A stretch of DNA of 8,814 bases from Dehalococcoidia bacterium (GTDB lineage: Bacteria > Chloroflexota > Dehalococcoidia > SZUA-161 > SpSt-899). Made by a program: the position numbers and the translations under genes. The notes under the pieces were generated by a model. The model ran no database searches and was not told the origin of the DNA. It saw nothing but the letters and a program-made list of their open reading frames with translations. Shown here one piece after another: positions 1 through 7,359 of this stretch (position 1 is its first letter; each line of letters begins with the position of its first letter). The DNA is taken from positions 1-8,814 of the forward strand of contig JALPXT010000056.1 of NCBI GenBank assembly GCA_023271485.1, in the 5' to 3' direction.

Positions 1-135
1 AGGCAATATGCCAGGCTTGCCGATATCATAAAGTCCGCCATTGCCGAGTATCTAGCCGAGGTGAAGGCCGGTAGTTTTCCCGCCCCCGAACACAGCCCCA
101 CGATGGACGAAGGCATCCTGGCTGAGTTGACGTAG
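1..135 (+). CDS. panB: 3-methyl-2-oxobutanoate hydroxymethyltransferase, C-terminal fragment
   Basis: Frame 1 is open from the left edge to a TAG at 133-135 and gives the last 44 residues of a protein. The segment contains RQYARLADIIKSAI, then AEYLAEVKAG and FPAPEHS. The final helix followed by 'G-x-F-P-x-P-E-H-S' is, as I know the family, the typical tail of PanB (ketopantoate hydroxymethyltransferase). That cytoplasmic enzyme transfers a hydroxymethyl group from methylene-tetrahydrofolate to 2-oxoisovalerate, the first committed step to pantothenate. The catalytic part lies outside the window, so activity cannot be judged. The extra residues after EHS (PTMDEGILAELT) form a short, unremarkable tail. 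The presence of coaX and coaBC about 4 kb downstream fits a locus devoted partly to coenzyme A synthesis. The identification rests on a short stretch but the signature is distinctive. Confidence 0.8.
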   Translation, partial: RQYARLADIIKSAIAEYLAEVKAGSFPAPEHSPTMDEGILAELT

Positions 136-144
136 TGCCGCTGT

Positions 145-174
145 CTGTCAAATTGCCTCCATTTGTGCTATAAT
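145..174 (+). promoter_or_regulatory. Candidate sigma-70-type promoter for ftsH (extended -10)
   Basis: A perfect TATAAT lies at 169-174, directly preceded by TGC (166-168), which makes an extended -10 element. A CTGTCA at 145-150 matches four of six bases of the -35 consensus with an 18-base spacer. Transcription would start near 181, about 125 bases before the ftsH start used here. It lies in the only sizeable non-coding gap of the + strand genes, just after the panB stop, so ftsH-ligA probably has its own promoter. This is a consensus match only. Confidence 0.55.
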
Positions 175-180
175 TATTGC

Positions 181-306
181 AGGTATTCAGCCACAGAGTA
201 CACTGAGATCCTTGCCCTCGCGAATGCGGGGAAGAGAGAGATTCTTGTGATACCTTATTCTCTTTCATTTTCTCGGTGAACTGTCCCTGCCTTCGCCGGG
301 ACAAGC
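181..306 (+). other. ftsH 5' leader with possible RNA hairpins
   Basis: The gap 136-306 holds no gene I can support. Downstream of the predicted transcription start are three possible stems. CCTCGC/GCGGGG closes over a GAAT tetraloop (216-231, one G-T wobble). AAGAGA (232-237) can pair with TCTCTT (259-264). TGTCCC/GGGACA (282-303, six perfect pairs, 10-base loop) ends three bases before the GTG at 307 and would cover the weak GGGA ribosome binding site. No run of T follows any of them, so they are not ordinary terminators. I recognise no known riboswitch or T-box consensus. Stems this short also arise by chance, so a regulatory role is only a possibility. Confidence 0.25.
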
Positions 307-2181
307 GTGGCTATCAATCGCTGGCTGAGTAATTACAACGGGGTAATGAAATTGAACATGTCGAGGCACAGCATTATCTTGCTCATCGCCATAGCATTGC
401 TGGCGGCCATCCTGGTCACGGTACTCCAGCCGCCAGCGGAGGAGCCGAGGGAACTAGCCCTGAACGAAGTCATCTCAATGGCAAAGGCCGGCGAGATTCT
501 GGAGATTGTGGTCAGGGGAACCGCTCTGGAGATCACCACCATCGACCAGGAAAAGCAGACCTCCACCATAGGTGAAGCCACCGATTTACTGGAGGTATTC
601 CACCAAGAAGGGATTCCGATCAGTGGTGCCCAGGCGGTAACCATTCGCTTTGAGGAAGAAGTCGGTATTACCTGGTTCCCTGTGCTCCTCAATTTTCTGC
701 CCTTGATCCTCTTCGGCGGATTGCTATTCTTCCTGCTGCGTCGCGCCGCAGGAGGGCCCAATCAAGCAATGGGCTTTGCCCGGAGCAAGGCACGGATGTT
801 CTCCGGCGACAAACCAACCGTAACCTTCTCGGACGTTGCCGGGGTTGCAGAGGGCAAGGAGGAGCTTCAAGAGGTGGTTGAGTTCCTGTCGAATTCTGAG
901 AAATTTCTTGCCCTGGGGGCCCGTATCCCACGTGGGGTGCTCCTCGTCGGGCCGCCGGGGACGGGGAAGACTCTCCTCAGCCGGGCGGTCGCAGGTGAAG
1001 CCGGAGTGCCGTTCTTCTCCATAAGCGGCAGCGAGTTCGTAGAGATGTTCGTCGGCGTCGGTGCGGCTCGGGTTCGAGACCTCTTCGACCAGGCCAAACG
1101 CCACGCCCCCTGCATAGTTTTCGTCGACGAAATCGATGCCGTGGGCCGCCACCGCGGTGCGGGACTCGGTGGAGGACATGATGAGAGGGAACAGACCCTG
1201 AACCAAATCCTCTCTGAGATGGACGGCTTTGACACCAATACCAACGTCATCGTCCTTGCAGCCACCAACCGGCCGGACATTCTGGACCCGGCGCTCTTGC
1301 GCCCCGGCCGGTTCGACCGCCGTGTCGTCCTGGATCAGCCGGATATCAATGGACGCAAGGCGATACTGGAGGTTCATTCCCAGGGCAAACCGCTGGATTC
1401 CGCAGTCGATCTGGGGGTCATTGCCAAGCAAACCCCCGGCTTCAGCGGCGCTGACCTGTCAAACCTGATAAACGAGGCCGCCATCCTGGCAGCCAGGCGG
1501 GGAAAAAAGGACATCAGCCTTGTCGAACTCGAGGAATCCATCGATCGCGTCATCGCCGGGCCGGAGAGGAAAAGCAGACTCATGAGCCGCAAAGAAAAGG
1601 AGATAACCGCCTATCATGAGGCTGGTCATGCGCTGGTTGCTCGCATGCTGCCCAACGTCGATCCGGTGCACAAGATTTCCATCATAGCTCGGGGTATGAT
1701 GGCCGGCTACACCCGCCAGTTGCCAACCGAAGACCGCTATCTGGTGACTCGTTCACAATTCAATGACATGCTGGCCACCCTGCTCGGCGGCCACACTGCC
1801 GAGGAGATAATCTTTGATGAGATGACCACCGGAAGTCAGAATGACATCGAGCGCGCCACAAAGATCGCCCGCATGATGGTTACCGAGTACGGAATGAGCG
1901 ATAAGCTGGGGCCACGCACCTTCGGTAAGAGGGAAGAACTCGTATTCCTGGGCAAGGAGATCTCGGAGCAGAGAGACTACAGCGATAAGGTGGCTGAGGA
2001 CATCGATGCCGAAGTTCACGACATCATCGACCGCGCGTATAATGTTGCTCAAGACATCCTGACCAAGAACAAGGCCAAGTTGATTCAGATCGCGGAACGA
2101 TTGATGGCCGAGGAGACTCTCGAGGGCAAAACTCTTGACGCCCTCTTCGACTCCCCCCTGCCCTCCCCAGCACCTGCATGA
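307..2181 (+). CDS. ftsH: ATP-dependent zinc metalloprotease FtsH
   Basis: This is a membrane-anchored AAA+ protease that extracts and degrades membrane and unstable cytosolic proteins, normally as a hexamer. It has 624 residues from GTG 307. TM helix 1 lies at about 21-40, an extracytoplasmic domain at about 41-120, and TM helix 2 at about 122-144. The AAA+ core has Walker A GPPGTGKT (215-222), pore loop MFVGVG (247-252), Walker B VFVDEID (271-277) and a second region of homology ending RPGRFDR (332-338) with arginine fingers. The peptidase has zinc motif HEAGH (437-441) and third-ligand candidate D513 in GSQNDIE. All key residues are present and length is normal. The start is uncertain. GTG 307 has GGGA five bases upstream; ATG 346 or ATG 358 would leave only seven or three residues before TM1, closer to many FtsH proteins. 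ligA follows after 73 bases, probably co-transcribed. Confidence 0.95.
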   Translation: MAINRWLSNYNGVMKLNMSRHSIILLIAIALLAAILVTVLQPPAEEPRELALNEVISMAKAGEILEIVVRGTALEITTIDQEKQTSTIGEATDLLEVFHQEGIPISGAQAVTIRFEEEVGITWFPVLLNFLPLILFGGLLFFLLRRAAGGPNQAMGFARSKARMFSGDKPTVTFSDVAGVAEGKEELQEVVEFLSNSEKFLALGARIPRGVLLVGPPGTGKTLLSRAVAGEAGVPFFSISGSEFVEMFVGVGAARVRDLFDQAKRHAPCIVFVDEIDAVGRHRGAGLGGGHDEREQTLNQILSEMDGFDTNTNVIVLAATNRPDILDPALLRPGRFDRRVVLDQPDINGRKAILEVHSQGKPLDSAVDLGVIAKQTPGFSGADLSNLINEAAILAARRGKKDISLVELEESIDRVIAGPERKSRLMSRKEKEITAYHEAGHALVARMLPNVDPVHKISIIARGMMAGYTRQLPTEDRYLVTRSQFNDMLATLLGGHTAEEIIFDEMTTGSQNDIERATKIARMMVTEYGMSDKLGPRTFGKREELVFLGKEISEQRDYSDKVAEDIDAEVHDIIDRAYNVAQDILTKNKAKLIQIAERLMAEETLEGKTLDALFDSPLPSPAPA

Positions 2182-2254
2182 GTGGAAAGTGGGAGGCCCC
2201 GATTTCCTGCATCTTCCCGGTGACGGTGAATATCACCTGGTTGCAACCAGAATC

Positions 2255-4258
2255 ATGGAGAACACCAGCCAGATAGAGGAGAAAATCGGGCATCTGCGAG
2301 AGCAGATCAATCACCACAACTACCGCTACTACGTACTCGATAGCCCGGAAATAAGCGATGCCGAGTACGATCAGTTGATGCGGGAGCTTCGAAGGCTGGA
2401 GTCTGATTACCCTCGACTCATCACCCCGGACTCTCCGACGCAGCGGGTGGGCGCCGCACCCCAGGAAGAATTCGGTGTGGTGGAGCACCCCGTTCCTCTT
2501 CTGAGCCTGGGCAATGCCTTCAATTTTGAGGAGCTGAGGGCCTGGCATAATAGAATCTCTCGACTCCTGGGGAATGCGGACTTCGACTTCGTTTGCGAGT
2601 TGAAGATGGACGGGTTGGCGGTAGCCCTGACTTATGTTGACGGCCTTCTTGTCACCGGAGCCACGCGGGGCGATGGATACCGCGGCGAGAATATCACTCA
2701 CAATCTGAGGACCATCAGGAGCATACCCCTATCCGTACCCCCGAATGCCCCTCCAAGATTCGAGGCACGAGGCGAGGTTTTCCTCTCCAAAGAGGGCTTT
2801 GCCAGGGTGAATAGAGAGAGGGGCGAGGCCGGCCAGCCACTTTTTGCCAACCCCCGAAACGCGGCTGCCGGCTCGCTACGTCAGCTTGATTCCCGGGTCA
2901 CCGCCAGCCGGCCCCTTGATATTTATGTCTACGGACTGGGCTATGCCGAGGGTGTGGTCCCGCAGACCCACTGGGAGACCATGGAGTTCCTCAAATCCCT
3001 GGGATTCAAGATCAACCCCCAGAATGCTCTCGTGAGCGATCTCGAAGGCGTCGAGGCTTATTACCAGCGATGGCTGAAGTCGAGAGAGGAGCTGCCCTAC
3101 GAAACCGACGGCGTGGTGGTGAAGGTCAACTCCTTTTCGCTGCAGAGGCAACTGGGATTCGTGGGACGCGAGCCCCGGTGGGCCATTGCCTATAAGTTCC
3201 CGGCGACTCAGGCTACCACCAGGCTGCTGGATATCGGCATCAATGTGGGGCGCACCGGTACTTTGAATCCCTACGCCATACTCGAGCCGGTCTCCGTCGG
3301 GGGAGTGGTGGTAAAACGAGCGGCACTCCACAACGAGGATGACATCCGCCGCAAGGACATTCGAATAGGGGATACGGTGGTGATACAACGCGCCGGCGAG
3401 GTAATACCCGAGATAGTGACCCCCGTGACAAGCAAACGCACCGGCAGCGAGAGCATTTTCGTCATGCCCTCGACGTGCCCTGCCTGTGGCACGCAGGTCC
3501 GCAGGCCTGAAGGGGAGGCGATGGTGCGGTGTCCCAACGCCGCCTGTCCGGCACAGATCCACGAGCTTCTTGCGCATTTCGTCTCCCGGGGGGCGATGGA
3601 TATCGATAAGGTGGGCTGGAAACTATCCGCCGCCCTGCTCGATGCGGGACTGGTTAAGGATGTGGCCGACCTTTATTTCCTGGAGAAGGAGAGGTTAATT
3701 GGGCTGGAGCGGATGGCGGAGAAGAGCGCCTCCAACGTGCTGGACTCTATCGAGAGAAGCAAGACGAGACCACTTTCACGAATCATCTTTGCCCTGGGCA
3801 TTCGCTATGTAGGCTCGGAGACGGCCGATATTCTAGCCATGGAATTCGGCAGCATCGATCGGCTGGCACGGGCGACACGGGACGAGCTTCTGGCGATTCC
3901 CGGTATCGGTCCGAAGGCAGCGGATAGTGTGGTGACCTTCTTCGAGCAGGAGACGAACCGGGAAATCATTAAGAAGCTGAGGAGGGCCGGAGTGAGGCTG
4001 GAAGAGGCCGGCAAACCGCAGGAGATGCCACTGGCGGGACAGGAGTTTGTGATCACCGGGAAGCTGGAGTCATTCACCAGGGCCGAAGCTGAGGCGATGA
4101 TTCGGGGACGGGGAGGGGTGGTGGGCAGCTCGGTGACCAGGAAGACGGCCTATCTTGTGGTAGGAGCTGATCCCGGCTCCAAGCTCGCCAAGGCCCAGGC
4201 TCTGAGCACCAGCATCTTAAGCGAGGGGGAGTTCTTGCGTCTGCTGGGATCGGGTTAG
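2255..4258 (+). CDS. ligA: NAD-dependent DNA ligase LigA
   Basis: It seals nicks between Okazaki fragments and in repair, using NAD+ to adenylate an active-site lysine. It has 667 residues, the usual length. Domain Ia (about 1-70) carries ISDAEYD at 33-39. The nucleotidyltransferase domain has the KxDG motif with catalytic K117 in CELKMDG, then TRGDG near 137, ARGEV near 171 and DGVVVKVN (285-292). An OB fold follows from about residue 314. The zinc finger has C408, C411, C426 and C431. Helix-hairpin-helix units include IPGIGPKAA (548-556), and a BRCT domain fills about 593-667. The reading frame is open upstream to a TTG at 2135 inside ftsH, but those 40 residues look non-coding and the ATG at 2255 aligns with normal LigA N-termini. 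No clear Shine-Dalgarno precedes it. The helix after the zinc finger reads MDIDKVGWK where I would expect a 'GLG' pattern, a minor variation. It converges with coaBC, leaving an 11-base gap. Confidence 0.96.
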   Translation: MENTSQIEEKIGHLREQINHHNYRYYVLDSPEISDAEYDQLMRELRRLESDYPRLITPDSPTQRVGAAPQEEFGVVEHPVPLLSLGNAFNFEELRAWHNRISRLLGNADFDFVCELKMDGLAVALTYVDGLLVTGATRGDGYRGENITHNLRTIRSIPLSVPPNAPPRFEARGEVFLSKEGFARVNRERGEAGQPLFANPRNAAAGSLRQLDSRVTASRPLDIYVYGLGYAEGVVPQTHWETMEFLKSLGFKINPQNALVSDLEGVEAYYQRWLKSREELPYETDGVVVKVNSFSLQRQLGFVGREPRWAIAYKFPATQATTRLLDIGINVGRTGTLNPYAILEPVSVGGVVVKRAALHNEDDIRRKDIRIGDTVVIQRAGEVIPEIVTPVTSKRTGSESIFVMPSTCPACGTQVRRPEGEAMVRCPNAACPAQIHELLAHFVSRGAMDIDKVGWKLSAALLDAGLVKDVADLYFLEKERLIGLERMAEKSASNVLDSIERSKTRPLSRIIFALGIRYVGSETADILAMEFGSIDRLARATRDELLAIPGIGPKAADSVVTFFEQETNREIIKKLRRAGVRLEEAGKPQEMPLAGQEFVITGKLESFTRAEAEAMIRGRGGVVGSSVTRKTAYLVVGADPGSKLAKAQALSTSILSEGEFLRLLGSG

Positions 4259-4269
4259 ATGGCCACGCA

Positions 4270-5460
4270 CTACTTCCCCGCCAGCAGCCCGGCCACTCTA
4301 TCCAGGATCTTGTCGGCCACCTCCGATTTGAGCATCAGCGGTAAACGGTCCACCTTACCATTTCGGTCTATAATAATTACCCTGTTGGTGTCAACCGCAA
4401 AGCCGCTGTCAGCGCTGGTGATGTCATTGGCCACGATGAAGTCGAGCCCTTTGTCCCGGAGTTTCCTGGTGGCGTTCTCCACTATTTCTTCGCTTTCGGC
4501 AGCAAATCCCACCTTAATCAAGCCACCAGATACCTCACCGAGTATATCGGGCGTTCTTGTCAGTTCAATGCTCAGTCTTCCGGGCCTGCGCTTGATCTTC
4601 TTCTCAGCAGCGACTTCCGGCCGGTAATCGGCCACCGCCGCGGCCATGATCAAGGCATCGGCCCCAGCCGCCTTCTCAATCACCGCCTGGCGCATCTGAG
4701 TGGCCGTCTGCACCTGTATCACCTCAACGCCGAGCGGTGGAGGAATAGCAGCGGGAGCAGTGATGAGGGTCACCTCTCCCCCTCTGTTTCGAGCCGCTTC
4801 CGCCAGGGCATAGCCCATCTTCCCCGATGAATAATTGCCGATGTAGCGTACCGGGTCAATCGGCTCCTGCGTCCCGCCGGCGCTGATCACCAATCGCCTC
4901 CCGGCCAGATCCCCGCCGCGGCCCAGAACCTGATGAATTGCCGCCAGTATCTCACCTACCTCAACAAGCCTCCCCATGCCTTCGAGCCCTGAAGCGAGTC
5001 GTCCGTAGGCCGGACCCACTATGGTGTGGCCGCGTGAGCGCAGCCTCTCCAGATTCTCCCGGGTGACTGAATTTTGATACATCCCCACGTCCATGGCAGG
5101 GGCCACGATCACCGGTGCCCTGGCGGACAATACGGTGCAGCTCAGCAGGTCATCGGCAAGGCCCACTGCCAGCCTGGCGATGGTATTCGCCGTGGCCGGT
5201 GCTATCACTAGGACATCTGCCCGTTCGGCCAGCGCCACGTGCTCGATATCGAAGCCGGTGACCGGGGCGAACATATCGGTGTGAACCGGTCGGTGGGTAA
5301 TGCTCTGGAAAGATAGCGGCGCAACGAACTCGGCGGCCGCCTCGGTCATAATCACTTCGACCACAGCTCCCCCCTGAGTCAGCTTGCTGGCAATCTCCAC
5401 CGCCTTATAGGCCGAGATGCTACCGGTTACTCCCAGGACAATGCTCTTACCTTCAAACAT
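4270..5460 (-). CDS. coaBC: Bifunctional phosphopantothenoylcysteine decarboxylase / phosphopantothenate-cysteine ligase
   Basis: This cytoplasmic flavoprotein of CoA synthesis joins cysteine to 4'-phosphopantothenate and decarboxylates the product to 4'-phosphopantetheine. It has 396 residues. The CoaC half (about 1-185) has the FMN-binding start VLGVTGSISAYKA, active-site H74, IAPATANTIA (86-95), a PAMDVGMY motif (121-128) and a flap LASGLEGMGRL (155-165). The CoaB half has SAGGTQEPIDPVR (193-205), GNYSSGKMG (208-216), AAAVADYRP (273-281), the AEKKIK lysine cluster (285-290) and VANDI (343-347). Two departures from the E. coli enzyme stand out: D124 replaces the Asn of PxMN, and S157 replaces the catalytic flap Cys (E. 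coli C158). I believe similar Asp and Ser forms occur in other bacterial lineages, so this is probably a natural subtype, not decay. ATG 5460 has AGGGGA five bases upstream (5466-5471), lying inside coaX, and the two genes overlap by 8 bases. Confidence 0.95.
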   Translation of the reverse strand: MFEGKSIVLGVTGSISAYKAVEIASKLTQGGAVVEVIMTEAAAEFVAPLSFQSITHRPVHTDMFAPVTGFDIEHVALAERADVLVIAPATANTIARLAVGLADDLLSCTVLSARAPVIVAPAMDVGMYQNSVTRENLERLRSRGHTIVGPAYGRLASGLEGMGRLVEVGEILAAIHQVLGRGGDLAGRRLVISAGGTQEPIDPVRYIGNYSSGKMGYALAEAARNRGGEVTLITAPAAIPPPLGVEVIQVQTATQMRQAVIEKAAGADALIMAAAVADYRPEVAAEKKIKRRPGRLSIELTRTPDILGEVSGGLIKVGFAAESEEIVENATRKLRDKGLDFIVANDITSADSGFAVDTNRVIIIDRNGKVDRLPLMLKSEVADKILDRVAGLLAGK

Positions 5461-6235
5461 GTTTTTCCCCTAAATTGAGTTCGTGAATTATCCTCAGGCC
5501 CACCAGGGTCAGATATGGATCCACTATTTCTATCACCTTTGTCTCCCTTGCCAGCAACTCAGCATACCCGCCGGTGGCAATTACCCTCGCCTTCTTGCTC
5601 CCTAACTCTTGCTGGATTCGGCCCACCAGCCCCTCGATAAGGCCCACGTAACCGAAGATGAATCCCGACTGCATGGCGGAGATGGTGTCCCGGCCAATGA
5701 CGTGTTTGGGGCGAACCAGATCCACCCGGGGAAGTTTAGCCGTCCGCTGAAAAAGAGCCTCGGTGGCGATCTTAATGCCCGGGGCTATAGCCCCGCCCAG
5801 GTAATCGCCCTTCTCAGAAATGACGTCAAAAGTGGTGGCGGTGCCGAGATCCACCACGATAAGGGGCCCGCCATAGAGATGATGCCCCGCCACCGCGTTG
5901 ACTATGCGATCAGGGCCGACTTCACGCGGATTGTCCATCAGGATACTAACCCCGGTCCTGACCCCTGCCTCCACCACCAGAGGCGAGACCTCAAAGTAGC
6001 GCCGGCATAACTCCCTGAATATGGGCACAAGTGGAGGCGTAACACTGCAAATCACCGCGTGTTTAATATCGGAAGGATTCAAGCCTTGCTGTGATAGAAG
6101 CCCGAGGAGTACTACAGCATACTCATCCACCATCTTGTGGACATCGGTGGCCAGGTGCCAGACAGCTTGAAGCTCCTGCCCCTCAAAGACACCAATATCC
6201 ATCCTGGTATTTCCGATATCAATTGCCAGTAGCAT
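5453..6235 (-). CDS. coaX: Type III pantothenate kinase
   Basis: It phosphorylates pantothenate, the first step of CoA synthesis from the vitamin; its product is the CoaBC substrate. It is a cytoplasmic ASKHA-fold enzyme, usually dimeric and potassium-dependent. It has 260 residues from ATG 6235, typical of the family. The first phosphate motif AIDIGNT includes D6. GPDRIVNAVAGH (107-118) supplies the catalytic Asp region, DLGTATTFD (129-137) is the second phosphate/metal motif, GGAIAPG lies at 147-153, and ATGGYAELL near 220 is the adenosine-side motif. Starts are ambiguous: a TTG at 6283 has GGAAGGA six bases upstream, and ATG 6253 has GGGAGG only two bases upstream. I chose ATG 6235 because family members begin two to five residues before DIGNT, though its own ribosome site (GGTGA, 6247-6251) is rather far away. 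It overlaps coaBC and is probably translated in a coupled way. No clear promoter is visible. Confidence 0.93.
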   Translation of the reverse strand: MLLAIDIGNTRMDIGVFEGQELQAVWHLATDVHKMVDEYAVVLLGLLSQQGLNPSDIKHAVICSVTPPLVPIFRELCRRYFEVSPLVVEAGVRTGVSILMDNPREVGPDRIVNAVAGHHLYGGPLIVVDLGTATTFDVISEKGDYLGGAIAPGIKIATEALFQRTAKLPRVDLVRPKHVIGRDTISAMQSGFIFGYVGLIEGLVGRIQQELGSKKARVIATGGYAELLARETKVIEIVDPYLTLVGLRIIHELNLGEKHV

Positions 6236-6252
6236 ATCAGGAACTCTCACCA

Positions 6253-6324
6253 TGGCCTCCCTGCCATCATAACCTCCCTTCAATTCTTGTCCTTCCGCAT
6301 AACAGCTTTATGCCACGGAGGCCA
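6253..6324 (-). repeat. Nested inverted repeats in the coaX leader
   Basis: The outer arms TGGCCTCC (6253-6260) and GGAGGCCA (6317-6324) are an exact 8-base inverted repeat. Inside lies a second exact repeat, GCATAA-CAGCT-TTATGC (6297-6313), a 6-base stem with a 5-base loop. Read as coaX leader RNA, the outer stem would cover the GGGAGG and ATG at 6253. The inner one could equally be a DNA operator. There is no T run, so it does not look like a terminator for the methyltransferase gene. Two short repeats in about 70 bases may be chance. Confidence 0.25.
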
Positions 6325-6339
6325 CTCTTGATATGGGAG

Positions 6340-7359
6340 CTATACGGTCTCTGTTCCATATTTTTCCTCCTCTTCCATAATCCGGAGTTGAGTTATCTGA
6401 GGTATGGTTACTCCGGTTGCTTCTTCAGAACTGAGTTTCTTATACACCATTTTGACAGTATCTTCATCTATTTTGTTGAAGAAACGAAAAGCTGATGTCG
6501 CAAGATAAGTTCGATCAACTTCAAAGGCAATCCATTTGCGAGATAAACTTTCGGCTGCTGCACCGGTTGTGTTTGAGCCTGCAAAAACATCTAATACTAC
6601 ATCTTCCATATCGGTCAGTAAGTTTACAAAGAACTCCGGAAGTTTTTGCGGAAATCTTGCCGGATGAGGTTTGACTTTTATGATCTCACAACACTGCAAA
6701 TACTGTGAGTTACTTTCGGTGTTTGAAATTTGTAGTAAATTTGGTGGAATTGCCCCACCTTTATCCTCGCCAAATCGGGCGCTTATATCATGTCCTGAGG
6801 GTCTCTTTTTGGGTGAATAATATTTCTCGCTGTTCTGAAGCAAAAGTTTCATTCTTTCTGAGTAAGGAACTAACACCTTAGTAATATCTGCTTTAGGAAA
6901 ATCTGTTTTTGCTAACCACCAAACAGTGTTAACCGCATCTTTAACACGGATCTTGCGTTTGTTTACCCATTCTATGGGAGATGGTAGTTTAGATGGATTG
7001 AACCAGAAGAACTCTTCTGCTAAGTTCCATCCTTGCTCATCACAAAGTCTTACAAGAATTCTATAATTGTATAGGGAACGTACAGGCCTTCCTTTACGAT
7101 AAGCTCCTCCGAGATCAATTACAAAGCTGCCGGTTTTTTTTAGAACCCGTTTTATTTCAACAGTAAACGACAAAAGCCAATCTACATATTCATCCTGATC
7201 CACATTACCATACTCCTTTTGGCGTAGCAGCGCAAAAGGCGGTGAGGTCATCACAAAGTTTATTGACTCATTTGGCAGACGTTGGAGTAAATCGAGAGCA
7301 TCGCCTACATAAGCTTCGCCGAAATGTGTTCTATACAAGGGCGCAGGTAAGGATTCCAT
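6340..7359 (-). CDS. PvuII-type DNA (cytosine-N4) methyltransferase
   Basis: This is an S-adenosylmethionine-dependent DNA methyltransferase of the beta class, with the catalytic motif before the AdoMet motif. It has 339 residues from ATG 7359. Motif IV is TSPPFALL (38-45), followed by RQKEYGN; S-P-P-F at this place is the usual mark of N4-cytosine enzymes. Further family blocks are FWFNPSKLPSP (117-127), KIRVKDAV (136-143), VPYSERMK (164-171), SGHDISARF (188-196), KPHPARFP (230-237) and AdoMet motif I DVFAGSNTTG (257-266). From memory these blocks follow M.PvuII closely, but the target sequence cannot be read from this. The frame is open to TTG 7386, yet ATG 7359 has GGAGG seven bases upstream and overlaps the preceding stop as TGATG, so I chose it. 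It is the second gene of an AT-rich two-gene cassette and probably protects host sites from its partner. All motifs are intact, so it should be active. Confidence 0.92.
   Translation of the reverse strand: MESLPAPLYRTHFGEAYVGDALDLLQRLPNESINFVMTSPPFALLRQKEYGNVDQDEYVDWLLSFTVEIKRVLKKTGSFVIDLGGAYRKGRPVRSLYNYRILVRLCDEQGWNLAEEFFWFNPSKLPSPIEWVNKRKIRVKDAVNTVWWLAKTDFPKADITKVLVPYSERMKLLLQNSEKYYSPKKRPSGHDISARFGEDKGGAIPPNLLQISNTESNSQYLQCCEIIKVKPHPARFPQKLPEFFVNLLTDMEDVVLDVFAGSNTTGAAAESLSRKWIAFEVDRTYLATSAFRFFNKIDEDTVKMVYKKLSSEEATGVTIPQITQLRIMEEEEKYGTETV

Noticed and set aside
224..250. Eight-codon upstream frame in the ftsH leader (ATG at 224, TGA at 248)
   Set aside because: There is no ribosome site ahead of it and its product is arbitrary; a frame this short is expected by chance.
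724..1431. Long open frame antisense to ftsH (235 codons)
   Set aside because: It lies fully inside ftsH, shows no recognisable domain and is the usual by-product of a GC-rich gene in the opposite strand.
2135..2254. N-terminal extension of LigA from TTG 2135, overlapping ftsH
   Set aside because: The 40 extra residues are Pro/His-rich, do not resemble LigA domain Ia, and overlap the last codons of ftsH; ATG 2255 gives the standard length.
2876..3577. Long open frame antisense to ligA (233 codons)
   Set aside because: The ligA frame has all its motifs through this region, while the antisense product is compositionally odd (many His, Arg and Gly) with no domain pattern.
4259..4269. Bidirectional terminator between ligA and coaBC
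   Set aside because: The 11-base gap has no inverted repeat or T run; any terminator must overlap the coding ends and none is evident.
4259..4627. Open frame on the + strand directly after the ligA stop, looking like a third operon gene
   Set aside because: It is the mirror of the coaBC 3' end. Its Ser/Leu-rich product has no motifs, and coaBC is certain.
6297..6313. Hairpin GCATAA-N5-TTATGC as a terminator of the methyltransferase gene
   Set aside because: The stem is AT-rich and only six pairs long, and no T tract follows on either strand.
5609..6495. Two + strand open frames opposite coaX and across the junction
   Set aside because: They run antisense to well-supported coaX and methyltransferase frames and have no ribosome site or recognisable domain.
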